Assembly: GCF_964030975.1 (NCBI RefSeq)
Contig: NZ_CAXIQH010000001.1
Coordinates: forward strand, 1,612,001 to 1,676,000
Direction of reading: 5' to 3'
DNA from: Tisiphia sp964030975
Lineage (GTDB): Bacteria; Pseudomonadota; Alphaproteobacteria; Rickettsiales; Rickettsiaceae
Length of the DNA stretch: 64,000 nt
Part shown: one piece after another, positions 1 to 8,765 of the stretch
Position numbering within the stretch: the stretch's first letter is position 1
How the letters are laid out: each line of letters starts with the position of its first letter
Notes under the pieces: model-generated
What the model saw: the letters and a program-made list of their open reading frames with translations, nothing else
The model's database searches: none
Told to the model about the DNA's origin: nothing
Made by a program: the position numbers and the translations under genes

Positions 1-554
1 TAATTTTACATAAATGTAATAGTGTGGGTAAGGTTATAAAAGAAGATGCTGTTAACTATTTAACAACTCGCCTAAAAGGCGATCACCAAATGCTAGTTAG
101 TGAAATCGATAAATTAATATATTTTGCATTTGATAAAGAGCAGATTACTTTGGATGATGCACGGCGGGTAGTTAGTGATGATTTTATGGGAAATGGGGAT
201 AATCTATGTGCTTATTTTTCCTCAAGAGATCCTGATAAATTTCTACAAGAATTCAATAAATTAAAACAACAAAATATTAATGAAGTACTAATTATCAGAG
301 CATTAATCAGATATTATCTGAATTTATACACTGTATTGAGTAAATTAGAAACTGGTGTTGATATAGATATAGCTGTAAAATCACTATCTCCACCAATTTT
401 TTACAAATATGTGGTAAGTTTTAAAAAAGCTGTAAATAGGCTTAAATTAGATGATTGCATTAAAGCACTGAAACATCTGCAGCAAGCAGAAATTGATTAT
501 AAGCTAAATCCAGCTGGTTTTGATATATATCAACAAATTTATGTTAAAACATAA
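1..554 (+). CDS. holA: DNA polymerase III delta subunit, C-terminal part
   Basis: The reading frame is open at the left window edge, so only the last ~180 residues are present. The helical C-terminal part contains DHQMLVSEIDKLIYFA, the conserved helix after the AAA+ domain of clamp-loader delta subunits, followed by a helical collar domain ending ...FDIYQQIYVKT. The delta subunit opens the beta sliding clamp within the clamp-loader complex in the cytoplasm. The GTG near position 24 is internal, not a start. Family assignment is by remembered similarity to alphaproteobacterial HolA; fairly sure. Confidence 0.8.
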   Translation, partial: ILHKCNSVGKVIKEDAVNYLTTRLKGDHQMLVSEIDKLIYFAFDKEQITLDDARRVVSDDFMGNGDNLCAYFSSRDPDKFLQEFNKLKQQNINEVLIIRALIRYYLNLYTVLSKLETGVDIDIAVKSLSPPIFYKYVVSFKKAVNRLKLDDCIKALKHLQQAEIDYKLNPAGFDIYQQIYVKT

Positions 555-656
555 TTTAATTAGATTTTTTACTTAGTGGCAGAAATTTTTATGATATATT
601 GCTTAAACAGAGTAAAAAATAATATTTTGAATATAATTTGTTAAAAAAGTATCTAG

Positions 657-2159
657 GTGAGATTAGTGGTCAAGTATTTATTTGTTATATTAGACTTCTT
701 GTATAAGTCAAAAAAGCCCTCGGGATTTTTAGGAGAGACAAAGCCTGCTACCTTCGCGTATAGAGACGTACGTGAGGAACATAGGCAAGTTTCGGCAACA
801 ATATTACCAACTAGCCTGGCACTAGCTAAATTGTTGGCTTATGTAGGAAATATACTGTTATTAGCTATTAACTTTAATAGCTATGCAATAGAAACTATAG
901 TTATAGAGCGTGGACATGTTGATCCAATGCCGATAGCTATTAATAAATTTGATGCAGATGATGGTGGGAATAGTGTAATTGGTACTGATATAATTAGTGT
1001 AATATCTAATGACCTAAAGAGTTCCGGCATGTTTCGCCCAATTTCTACTACCTCTTTTATAGAACAAGTTTTAGGAATACAACATAAGCCTCTTTTTGCT
1101 GCTTGGCGACAAATTAATGCTAATTTGCTAATTAATGGTGAGGTTACTAAGCTATCTTCTGGCAAGATAAAGGTTAGTTTTATATTATGGGATGTAAGTT
1201 TAGAAAAAGATCTTATAGGTGAGGTGTTTGAAATACCAGCACATTTATGGCGTAGGGTAGCTCATAAAATAGCTGATAAGATTTACGAGAAAATTACCGG
1301 AGATTCAGGTTATTTTGATACGAGAATAGTGTATGTGTCAGAAAGTGGACCTTATCTAAAACGGGTAAAGAGAATAGCTATGATGGATCATGATGGTGCT
1401 AATCATAAATATCTGTCAGACGGTAAAAATCTAGTTCTTACTCCAAGATTTTCCCCGCAGGCAGATAAGATTATGTATTTATCGTATGCACGGAAACAAA
1501 AACCACATGTTTATATTCGTGATCTTAAAACAGGTAAAGAAAAATTAGTCGGTAATTTCCCTGGTATGTCCTTTGCCCCAAGATTCTCCCCTCAGGGGGA
1601 TAAGGCTATAATGTCAATAGCAAGAAATGGTGCTACCCATATTTTTGAAATTGATTTGGATAGTATGGCGACTAAGCAATTGACCAAGGGTATTGGGATT
1701 AATACTTCTCCTAGCTATTCACCGGATGGCAGTAAAATAGTTTTTAATTCTGATCGAAGTGGAGCAAGACAATTATATATTATGAATTCTGATGGTTCAA
1801 ATGTGGAACGTATCAGTTTTGGCGGAGGGGTTTATGCTGCACCAAGTTGGTCACCTAGGGGAGATTATATAGCCTTTACTAAAATTTCTAAAGGAGAAGG
1901 TTTTACCATTGGGCTAATGAAAGTACTTGCCAATGGCGAGGAGAATAGTGAAAGAATTATAACTAGTGGATACCTAGTGGAAAGTCCGTGTTGGTCAGCA
2001 AATGGTAGGATAATTATGTTTGCTAAAGGTTGGCCTCCTAGAAACAAACAAGCAGGTAGAAATCGTATATATTCCATTGATTTAACCGGTTATAATGAAA
2101 GAGAGATTCTCACTCCTCAAGATGCCTCTGACCCAGAATGGTCAAAAATGTTAAATTAA
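657..2159 (+). CDS. tolB: Tol-Pal system beta-propeller protein TolB with in-frame RPE insertion
   Basis: TolB is the periplasmic beta-propeller of the Tol-Pal envelope complex, which binds Pal and helps constrict the outer membrane at division. The N-terminal domain (KPLFAAWRQINANLL, LWRRVAHKIADKIYEKITG) and repeated propeller blades (APRFSPQGDKA, SPSYSPDGSKIVFNSDR, APSWSPRGDYIAFTK) are intact, ending DASDPEWSKMLN. Rickettsial TolB is about 445 residues; this one is 500 because an RPE-like repeat (about 691-853) sits in frame between the signal-peptide start (MRLVVKYLFVI) and the continuing hydrophobic part (LLLAINFNSYAIE). The start is GTG at 657; a GTG at 666 is also possible. The effect of the insertion on export is unknown. 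Confidence 0.93.
   Translation: MRLVVKYLFVILDFLYKSKKPSGFLGETKPATFAYRDVREEHRQVSATILPTSLALAKLLAYVGNILLLAINFNSYAIETIVIERGHVDPMPIAINKFDADDGGNSVIGTDIISVISNDLKSSGMFRPISTTSFIEQVLGIQHKPLFAAWRQINANLLINGEVTKLSSGKIKVSFILWDVSLEKDLIGEVFEIPAHLWRRVAHKIADKIYEKITGDSGYFDTRIVYVSESGPYLKRVKRIAMMDHDGANHKYLSDGKNLVLTPRFSPQADKIMYLSYARKQKPHVYIRDLKTGKEKLVGNFPGMSFAPRFSPQGDKAIMSIARNGATHIFEIDLDSMATKQLTKGIGINTSPSYSPDGSKIVFNSDRSGARQLYIMNSDGSNVERISFGGGVYAAPSWSPRGDYIAFTKISKGEGFTIGLMKVLANGEENSERIITSGYLVESPCWSANGRIIMFAKGWPPRNKQAGRNRIYSIDLTGYNEREILTPQDASDPEWSKMLN
691..853 (+). repeat. RPE-like palindromic element inside tolB
   Basis: This stretch aligns with the intergenic element at 55489-55634: both begin tagactt(c/t)ttg.ataagtc, share ggatttttaggaga.ac, then a core with agacgtacgtgagga, then accaacta, and end in a diverged inverted copy of the start. 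It keeps the tolB frame open and encodes a hydrophilic peptide with GFLGETKP and YRDVREE. Confidence 0.85.
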
Positions 2160-2179
2160 CGCAAGTTTATGAACGTTTC

Positions 2180-2255
2180 GCCGGTATAGCTCAGTTGGCA
2201 GAGCGACGCATTCGTAACGCGTAGGTCGGGGGTTCAATTCCCTCTATCGGCACCA
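2180..2255 (+). tRNA. tRNA-Thr (anticodon CGT)
   Basis: Full cloverleaf with encoded CCA. The acceptor arm GCCGGTA pairs with TATCGGC, the D arm is GCTC/GAGC, the anticodon loop TTCGTAA gives CGT, and the T arm is GGGGG TTCAATT CCCTC. The base pair at 31-39 of the anticodon stem is mismatched (A-C). It lies 20 bases after tolB. Confidence 0.95.
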
Positions 2256-2266
2256 TAAATAGTTGA

Positions 2267-2412
2267 TAGACCTCTTTCGAAACTAGCTTATGCACAAGGA
2301 TTTGCAGGAGACGCTTCACCTCGAACCGCAGCATACTCTAGGGTATGTGAGGATTCGAGTACCGCATCATTGTCCAAATTACCAGCAGAAGTAGAGTTTT
2401 GAAAGAGATCTA
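2267..2412. repeat. RPE-like element with agacctctttcgaaac termini
   Basis: Terminal inverted repeats are agacctctttcgaaact and agttttgaaagagatct. The core contains gaaccgcagc, a small hairpin and tgaggattcgag, and is shared with elements at 8371-8765 and 40453-40593. It starts 11 bases after the tRNA. Confidence 0.8.
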
Positions 2413-2413
2413 A

Positions 2414-2623
2414 TAGCTAACCCTATTAACATTAAGCTGTCTATTAGCGAGTAGTAGCGAAGCACGACAAAGCAATTATAAATTAAAAGTATGAATCCTG
2501 TCATACCTGCGAAAGCAGGTATCTAGATTCCCGCCGCAGCTAGGAATGACATAATTACGCGGGAATAACCTTCTTGCTAATAGACACAAATTGACTATGG
2601 CTAAATACTAATCGGGTCAGCTA
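2414..2623. repeat. Repeat with tagctaacccgattag termini
   Basis: Ends are tagctaaccctattaacatt and the imperfect inverted copy aatactaatcgggtcagcta. It contains a nested hairpin unit with gtcatacctgcgaaagcagg and cgggaat blocks. Related copies lie at 42433-42668, 34505-34538 (one end) and 63327 onward (one end). Bases 2624-2910, before ctrA, show no gene. Confidence 0.7.
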
Positions 2624-2910
2624 TAGGTTTTGTTAACAAAATTTAAATATAACTTGTTATATCAAATTCAGCTATGTAAAATATGGAAATTTATAGGAGT
2701 TTTCGCCTGCCATAATTTTAGTGTGCTGGATGATTGTTAAAAATTTGAGGACGAAATTGCCTGTTTAAAAAAGAATGTTCACAACATCTTAATATATTTG
2801 GAACTTATTTTTAATAAAATTACTTGCTCTTATAGAGATAAAATGAGAACATAGCGTTGTAACAAAAAGAATAAATTATTAAAGAAAAATTTGTTAAGGA
2901 GAAAGATGTA

Positions 2911-3615
2911 ATGAGGGTATTGTTAGTAGAAGATAATAGTGATATAGCTAGTTCTATTGAGTTAACGTTAGCTTCAGAAGGAATTATTTGTGAAGTGGTG
3001 GAATTTGGTACAGAAGGAATAGAAATAGCTAAAGTTTATAATTATGATTTAATTATCTTAGACCTTATGTTACCAGATATTAGTGGATTCGAAGTATTGC
3101 TGAGATTACGTTCTGCCAAAGTAAAAACACCCATCTTGATTTTGTCGGGTATTACTACAGTTGATCAAAAGATTAAAGGTCTTACGTGCGGAGCAGATGA
3201 TTATATTACCAAACCATTTAATCGCGAAGAACTAATTGCTCGTATTTATGCAATTGTCCGTCGCTCTAAAGGACATTCTGAGTCAGTAGTTAGGTTTGAC
3301 AAGGTAAGTATTCATCTTGACACCAGAATTGTAGAAGTTGATGGCAAAAAGGTTCATTTAACGAATAAGGAATATGCTATTTTAGAATTATTAGTCTTAC
3401 GTAGGGGAACGGTATTGAATAAGGAGATGTTCTTAGACCATCTTTATAGCAGTGTTGACGAACCAGAAATTAAGATTATAGATGTATTTGTATGCAAATT
3501 ACGTAAGAAATTAGCTGATGCTGCTGGTGGTACAAACTACATTGATACAGTATGGGGGCGTGGTTATATGTTAAAAGAATATGATGAACAAGACCCAATA
3601 TTGCATCATTTTTAA
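2911..3615 (+). CDS. ctrA: Cell-cycle response regulator CtrA (OmpR family)
   Basis: A 234-residue OmpR-type regulator. The receiver domain (about 1-115) has acidic residues in LLVEDNSD, the phospho-accepting Asp in LIILDLMLPD near residue 51, and the KPF lysine. The C-terminal winged helix (about 125-225) contains LTNKEYAILELLVLRRGTVL, KEMFLDHLY and IIDVFVCKLRKKL, and ends with VWGRGYML. These are hallmarks of alphaproteobacterial CtrA, the DNA-binding master regulator of cell cycle and envelope genes. ATG is preceded by a strong AAGGAG site. No kinase gene is adjacent. Some rickettsial annotations call this czcR, but the overall sequence fits CtrA better. Confidence 0.9.
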   Translation: MRVLLVEDNSDIASSIELTLASEGIICEVVEFGTEGIEIAKVYNYDLIILDLMLPDISGFEVLLRLRSAKVKTPILILSGITTVDQKIKGLTCGADDYITKPFNREELIARIYAIVRRSKGHSESVVRFDKVSIHLDTRIVEVDGKKVHLTNKEYAILELLVLRRGTVLNKEMFLDHLYSSVDEPEIKIIDVFVCKLRKKLADAAGGTNYIDTVWGRGYMLKEYDEQDPILHHF

Positions 3616-3647
3616 GAAGCTAACCAGATTAATATAAATTGCAGTAT

Positions 3648-3998
3648 ATGATACCTAGCACGATAGAACTAACCGGTAAAGTCTATATTAAATATATTGA
3701 TTCGATAACGAAGCTAAATGTTGGGGATATTAAGCTCTTGTTGAATGATGACGCATTAAGTGTTAATAAAGGAGATTATGAGAATTTAAAGTCAAGTGGT
3801 TATATTAAAGCCAAAATTTTTGATGGACTTGTTTGGCAGAACATTAGTATAAGTGAGTTATGTACAGAAAAAGAATATAAATTCACCAAAAGACAAAAAG
3901 CTATTGACTCAGCCTTATTATGCAAAACTATAATTGAAGATCGTCAAGGAGTCATGTTGTATAGAACTTATAGAGGACACTTTACTACTCAAGAATAG
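3648..3998 (+). CDS. Hypothetical protein, about 116 residues
   Basis: I do not recognise the family. The protein begins MIPSTIELTGKVYIKYID, is mixed alpha/beta in composition with no signal peptide or membrane segment, and ends RTYRGHFTTQE. ATG at 3648 is preferred over an in-frame TTG at 3639. It follows ctrA by 32 bases in the same direction and could be co-transcribed. The 3' end lies inside a 17-bp sequence duplicated at 4498-4514, so the repeat cluster appears to have entered at the end of this gene. Confidence 0.6.
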   Translation: MIPSTIELTGKVYIKYIDSITKLNVGDIKLLLNDDALSVNKGDYENLKSSGYIKAKIFDGLVWQNISISELCTEKEYKFTKRQKAIDSALLCKTIIEDRQGVMLYRTYRGHFTTQE

Positions 3999-4514
3999 AC
4001 TAGTGATGCACACAAAATTCTTCAACGTCATTGCGAGGAGTGTGTAAGGTCGACGAAGCAATTGTAAGTTGTCATTCCAGCGTAGGCTGGAATCTAGATC
4101 CCGCACTGAAGCAGGGATGACAAGTTAAACCTTGCAGGGATGACACCACAACTGTCGAAAGTTAAAAGGTAGAGCGGGTCATCATGGCAGTTTAAAAGTT
4201 GCAGGAAAATAACTGTCGTCATTGCGAGGAGTGTGTAAGCACGACGAAGCAATCCAAAAACATGGATTGCCACGACCACTACGTGGTCTCGCAATGACAC
4301 CTGGAATATCTAGAACTTATTCTGGTTAGCTATAAATTGTCATTCTTAGCAACGGCGGGAATTTAGATCCCTGCCTACGCAGGGATGACAAGTTAAACCT
4401 CGCAGGGATGACACAAAACAGAATTGCTTCGTCGACCTACGGTTTTTCTCGCAGTGACGTTGACCACATACGACTTTTGAACTACCCTGAGGTAAGTCTA
4501 CTCAAGAATAGACT
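3985..4514. repeat. Intergenic palindromic repeat cluster bounded by a 17-bp direct repeat
   Basis: The direct repeat ctactcaagaatagact occurs at 3985-4001 and 4498-4514. Between are several hairpin units: gtcattgcgaggag ... gacgaagcaat arms, gtcattcc ... ggaatctagatccc arms, and a partial copy of the actgtcgaaagtt element seen at 8432 and 50716. No gene is supported. Confidence 0.75.
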
Positions 4515-4535
4515 TGGTAAATAGGAGCCTAATAA

Positions 4536-5204
4536 ATGGAAACAGATAACAAAAACCCAAAAGACTCTAGAAAGTTGGCAGACCAAATTAAGGATGCGTT
4601 AGTAGGTATAACTAATGATGACGAACTTGGCTCCGATGAGGCGATGGAAATTTTCAATGAGTTAAGTGCAAACGATGCTTTCGAGCAAGAAATAGAACAA
4701 ATATTAGCTTGTCTTAACGAGCAAACAATGGATCTGACAAAATTACAGACACAGATTATCATATTAATACAAAAATATTTAGGTAAACTCAATAATAAGA
4801 AATTAAATCTTAAAATTGATGAGAAACTTATCAGTAAGAATATTGCTGAAGTAAGTAGTTACTTGATGCAACAACATTCGCTATTGATAAAAGAAGCTAA
4901 CCAAGGTTTGATAAAATCAAAAGACAATTTACAAGGTATAAGCAAGCAATCTAGATTGGAAGCAAGACGTTTAGTTAAAAATTTTGCTTTATACCAAGTT
5001 TATAAATTTATGAATCCTAAAAGAATAGCTGGAGAAACGAAGAAAGAAAATTTTGCTTATAATATGATTAAAGGCGGTATGGATTTAGCCAAACAATATG
5101 AAGGTGGAGCAAAAAGTGATCTTAAATCATATTCTCCAGAATTTATTAAAACATTAAACAAGGCTCATCAGAAATTTAAAAGTGGTGGGAAGACAATTTA
5201 TTGA
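4536..5204 (+). CDS. Conserved hypothetical protein upstream of recF
   Basis: A 222-residue soluble, mostly helical, charged protein with no signal peptide or membrane segment. The N-terminus is acidic (METDNKNPKDSRKLADQIKD) and the C-terminus basic (SYSPEFIKTLNKAHQKFKS). I do not recognise a named domain. ATG at 4536 follows an AGGAG site. Its TGA stop overlaps the TTG start of recF by four bases, so the two are likely translationally coupled; a role alongside DNA repair is only suggested by position. Confidence 0.7.
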   Translation: METDNKNPKDSRKLADQIKDALVGITNDDELGSDEAMEIFNELSANDAFEQEIEQILACLNEQTMDLTKLQTQIIILIQKYLGKLNNKKLNLKIDEKLISKNIAEVSSYLMQQHSLLIKEANQGLIKSKDNLQGISKQSRLEARRLVKNFALYQVYKFMNPKRIAGETKKENFAYNMIKGGMDLAKQYEGGAKSDLKSYSPEFIKTLNKAHQKFKSGGKTIY

Positions 5205-6286
5205 TTAATAATATTTACTTACAAAAATTAAAACTACTAAATTACCGTAATTTTCAGGATTTAGAGATTAACACTGGTAATAACCCTGTTATATTAATAG
5301 GAGAAAATGGTAGTGGCAAAACTAACATTCTAGAATCAATATCACTATTTTCGCCTGGTAAAGGTTTGAGATCAGCAAAATTAGATGATATTTGTCAAAG
5401 AGGAGTAGAACATTGTTCGGCTTATGGTCTACTACACAGTAAACTTGGAGCAGCTGAAATTTTAACAAATTTAAAACGTCAATCTAATAGGCGATTTACA
5501 GAATTTAATGGTGTTAAAATACAAAATAATGAACTGAGCAAGTTCTCTTCTATGATTTGGCTTACCCCCCAAATGGAGGGTATTTTCTCTTCCGGTATTA
5601 GTGATAGACGTAAATTCTTTGACAGGATTGTTTATAATTTTAATCCATCTCATGCAGGAATAGTCACTAAATATGAATATTATATGCATGAACGTAGTAA
5701 AATCCTATTACAAGATCAAGTTGATACAAATTGGCTTGGAGTAATTGAGGAAAAAATGGCAGAATTATCAGTTAAAATCGCTATTAATAGGTTAAAAATT
5801 TTAGAACATATTCAAAAAACCATTAATGATTTGGATAATGAGTTCCCTAAAGCTATTTTATCAATTAATGGGGTTATAGAAGAAAAAATATCAAAAAATT
5901 ATGATATAGATATTGATTTTATAAAAAATGAATTAGTGGGCTGTCGTATTCGTGATAGAATGTCTAATCGTACTAATTTTGGAGTTCATAAAAGTGATTT
6001 TGTAGTTATTCATAAAGAAAAAAATGCCCTAACTAAACACTGTTCTACCGGTGAACAGAAGGCTATGCTCATTGCAATAATACTTGCCCAAGTTAATTAT
6101 TCTATTAAAGAAAATATTGCTATGCCTATTTTGCTGTTAGATGAGGTATTTGTCCATCTTGATAACAAAAGGAGGCAGTATTTAATTGATCTTTTCCTAG
6201 AATTAGGATTACAATTATGGGTAACTGCCACTGACTTAAATGGCATAGAATCTTTAACCAAAAAAGCAGAATTAATAAAATTATAG
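5201..6286 (+). CDS. recF: DNA replication and repair protein RecF
   Basis: RecF is an SMC-like ATPase that binds single-strand/double-strand junctions at stalled forks and helps load RecA with RecO and RecR. Seen here: N-terminal LNYRNFQDLEI, Walker A GENGSGKTN near residue 34, the ABC-type signature region CSTGEQKAMLIAIILAQ near 283, and Walker B LLLDEVFVHLD near 310. The length of 361 residues is normal. The start is TTG at 5201, fixed by the 4-base overlap with the preceding gene. Confidence 0.95.
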   Translation: MINNIYLQKLKLLNYRNFQDLEINTGNNPVILIGENGSGKTNILESISLFSPGKGLRSAKLDDICQRGVEHCSAYGLLHSKLGAAEILTNLKRQSNRRFTEFNGVKIQNNELSKFSSMIWLTPQMEGIFSSGISDRRKFFDRIVYNFNPSHAGIVTKYEYYMHERSKILLQDQVDTNWLGVIEEKMAELSVKIAINRLKILEHIQKTINDLDNEFPKAILSINGVIEEKISKNYDIDIDFIKNELVGCRIRDRMSNRTNFGVHKSDFVVIHKEKNALTKHCSTGEQKAMLIAIILAQVNYSIKENIAMPILLLDEVFVHLDNKRRQYLIDLFLELGLQLWVTATDLNGIESLTKKAELIKL

Positions 6287-6367
6287 ATAAAAGAATCTAG
6301 CTTAGACACTGTTAAAGATTATTTATATACTAACTTATATGGTCAGGGGTGCAATAGTTGAGCCTGT

Positions 6368-6471
6368 TTTGTGTTAACCTTGCGAAAGCAGGTATCTAGA
6401 TTCCCGCCTACGCGGGAATGACAACTTACAATCGTTATGTTCTTTATCACCTAATCCTATGAGCATAACTA
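6368..6471 (-). repeat. 136-bp MITE family, truncated copy
   Basis: Matches the MITE from its middle (tttgtgttaacc) to the intact end (gagcataacta). The other end is replaced by sequence from a different palindrome. Confidence 0.8.
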
Positions 6472-6472
6472 T

Positions 6473-6546
6473 AGATTCCCGCCTTCGCGGGAATGACATC
6501 TTACAATCGTTATGTTCTTTATCACCTAATCCTATGGGCATAACTA
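6473..6546 (-). repeat. 136-bp MITE family, second truncated copy
   Basis: Begins at the inner gattcccgcc block and ends gggcataacta, directly after the first truncated copy. The IS that follows begins at the next base. Confidence 0.75.
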
Positions 6547-8176
6547 GTCTCCCCGTCAAAAGTGCAAAAAATTCAAAAATTAGCACCTTAGCAAAAAATT
6601 TTTGTATAAAATTTTAGAGTTTAATTGTTCTGATGTAATTTTTTGATATAAAAAGATGATTTTTAGAAAATTTTTGCATGACGTTTTGTTAACGATTTTG
6701 TAATCGTTTGATTAATTTTCTTTATTTGCTAATTTTTATGTAGAAAAATTTGTTTTGAGCAGGTGATTAGCAATACACCGTAAGTTCAATCCTACAGCGG
6801 AAATTAACGGATTTATTATATCTCCTATTACTCCTTTTAAGTAATTTCTGCCAACTCTACCATAATGCTTAAGGTGTCCTATTATCGGCTCTATAGCACT
6901 TCTTCTCTTGATCATTGCCTTATCATCTGAGGATAGCTTCTTCTTGCAATATGGGCTATACACCTTGTCTTTTTCTTTAAAATTATTCCCCTTATAGCCT
7001 AAATCAACAAATGTCCTGGCTATTCCCACTCCTGTTAATTTCTTTACAACCTCTACAGTCTGCGATAATGTATGACCATCATATGGATTGCCATGAAATG
7101 ATTTGGCCGCTAATACAAAATTACCTCGACCACTTACTGCTATCGAAACCTTGTTACCAAACTCATAGGGTTTGTTTAATTTCCCTTTACCTATGCACTC
7201 TACCTCCGGTGCGTGAAAACTATATAATACTTTATTATCCTCCTTATATCGCTCTTTCTCTGCTTTACTCAGTATAGATTGTGCCTGAATCTTTTTAATC
7301 TTATTTAGTATTTCTTGCTGCTTTAATGACAAACTTAACTTTGTTTTTGCTATTTCTCGCTGACATATTCTTATTAAACGACCCAGCAATATCTTTAAAT
7401 GTTGCATTACCTTCTTACGTTTTTTGGCTTTACTATTATCCTTATATTTCCATAATTTTACTATGTCTTTTTTATATTGCTTGGCATATGTCTCATGTAA
7501 CTTAATGCCTAAAGTATGACATAACTTTACTAGCTCTATTCTTGCCTTATCCATCAAATACACATCATGAGGATACTTAATATTCTTAATTTGTACTGTA
7601 GTATCAACGATTATCGATGCTAAGTCTTTTTTTTTAAGCACTCCGACTTTGCAACCAATTCTTGTTAATTCTTTTAATATCTCATTATATCCTTCTTCCC
7701 CTAATATAGCACGAAACCTTCGTATACTAGCTTCTGATATCTCAGCATCTTTCTGCAAATATTCCCAACCACAAAAATATTGCCAATATACGTTCTCTCT
7801 CAGCTCTTCTTCAGCTGCAGCATCTGACAGGTTATACATCGCTTGCAGCATAGTTACTCCAAGTAATAACCTGTGACATCTGCGATTCCTACCAAATTTC
7901 TTGATATTAACATTTGTCAATAACCATTCCTCTAAAACAGTCCAATTTATTAACGATCTTAATTTATATAACTTGTTATTAGGGTTTAATTCTTCGGTCA
8001 ATTTATAACCAAAAAGCTGTCCTTGTTTTTGGGATTTTATTATATCTTCTATCGGCATAATTCATACAATCCATAAGGTTTCTGCCAATATTATAGCATT
8101 TTCTTATGGATTATCTAGATATTTTTACCCGCTAACCATATTATATATTATCCTTCTAGACTTTTGACGGGGAGAC
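6547..8176 (-). mobile_element. Complete IS of the IS5/IS1182-like DDE group
   Basis: Perfect terminal inverted repeats gtctccccgtcaaaagt and acttttgacggggagac bound a 1630-bp element with one transposase gene. Flanking taacta on both sides (6541-6546 and 8177-8182) suggests a 6-bp target duplication, inside a MITE end. Confidence 0.85.
6736..8058 (-). CDS. Transposase, DDE type (IS5/IS1182-like)
   Basis: An intact 440-residue transposase. The N-terminal DUF772-like helical region (LLGVTMLQAMYNLSDAAAEE) is followed by an RNase H-type catalytic core: first Asp in IIVDTTVQIKN, second in TFVDLGYKGN, Glu in RRSAIEPIIGHLK. A basic coiled-coil insertion (about 195-285) separates the first two catalytic strands. 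The gene fills its IS and looks functional. Confidence 0.88.
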   Translation of the reverse strand: MPIEDIIKSQKQGQLFGYKLTEELNPNNKLYKLRSLINWTVLEEWLLTNVNIKKFGRNRRCHRLLLGVTMLQAMYNLSDAAAEEELRENVYWQYFCGWEYLQKDAEISEASIRRFRAILGEEGYNEILKELTRIGCKVGVLKKKDLASIIVDTTVQIKNIKYPHDVYLMDKARIELVKLCHTLGIKLHETYAKQYKKDIVKLWKYKDNSKAKKRKKVMQHLKILLGRLIRICQREIAKTKLSLSLKQQEILNKIKKIQAQSILSKAEKERYKEDNKVLYSFHAPEVECIGKGKLNKPYEFGNKVSIAVSGRGNFVLAAKSFHGNPYDGHTLSQTVEVVKKLTGVGIARTFVDLGYKGNNFKEKDKVYSPYCKKKLSSDDKAMIKRRSAIEPIIGHLKHYGRVGRNYLKGVIGDIINPLISAVGLNLRCIANHLLKTNFST

Positions 8177-8181
8177 TAACT

Positions 8182-8298
8182 AGCACTACAGTCGTAAACT
8201 TTGTGCATACAGTGCACGGGTTCTTTCTTTATCTTTAAAGTGACAATCTTTTGCTCTGGCTTGGTGTCGTCTTCGCCATAAGGATAGGCTTAAGAATG
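8182..8298. repeat. 117-bp dispersed repeat, copy 1
   Basis: Nearly identical to 54298-54414, from agtcgtaaactt through ggataggcttaagaatg. No known family recognised. Confidence 0.75.
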
Positions 8299-8370
8299 GT
8301 ATACTTGCAGCAAAACTGCATAACTCTATTAAATTTTTTGCTATAGCACTTAACATATATGTTAATACAT

Positions 8371-8765
8371 TAGACCTCTTTCGAAACTCTATTTCTGCTG
8401 GTGATTTGTACGTGATACCGGTACTCGAATCACAACTGTCGAAAGTTGGAAGGTAGAGCGGCTTTAGAGGTCATCATGGTAGTTTGAAAGTTGCGAAAAA
8501 ATAACCAACGTCATTGCGAGGAGGCATGAGCCGACGAAGCAATCCATTTTTGGTTACTTTTATGGATTGCTTCGTCGACCTACGGTCTTCTCGCAATGAC
8601 GTTGACCACATACGACTTTTAAAGCTCATTATCTAAAACCGCTTCCTCTTCTAACTTTCGACAGCTGTGGCACTCGAATCCTCACGTACATTAGAATACG
8701 CTGCGGTTCGAGACGAAGTGTCTCCTTCATACCCTTGCACACAAGCGAGTTTCGAAGGAGGTCTA
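8371..8765. repeat. RPE-like element split by an inserted repeat
   Basis: Termini tagacctctttcgaaac and gtttcgaaggaggtcta. Its reverse complement aligns with 2267-2412 once the block 8432-8671 and one copy of the 9-bp duplication are removed. Confidence 0.8.
8432..8671. repeat. 240-bp element with actgtcgaaagtt ends and 9-bp target duplication
   Basis: Inverted ends acaactgtcgaaagtt and aactttcgacagctgt. It is flanked by actcgaatc at 8423-8431 and 8672-8680, and contains an inner palindrome with gtcattgcgaggag and gcaatgacgttgacc arms. A second copy is at 50716-50957. Confidence 0.85.

Noticed and set aside
4000..4500. Possible CRISPR array from repeated gtcatt.. units
   Set aside because: The units are inverted, variable in length and spacing, with no uniform spacers and no cas genes; they are palindromic elements.
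7011..7876. Plus-strand frames within the IS at 6547
   Set aside because: They are antisense to the intact transposase, with no independent support.
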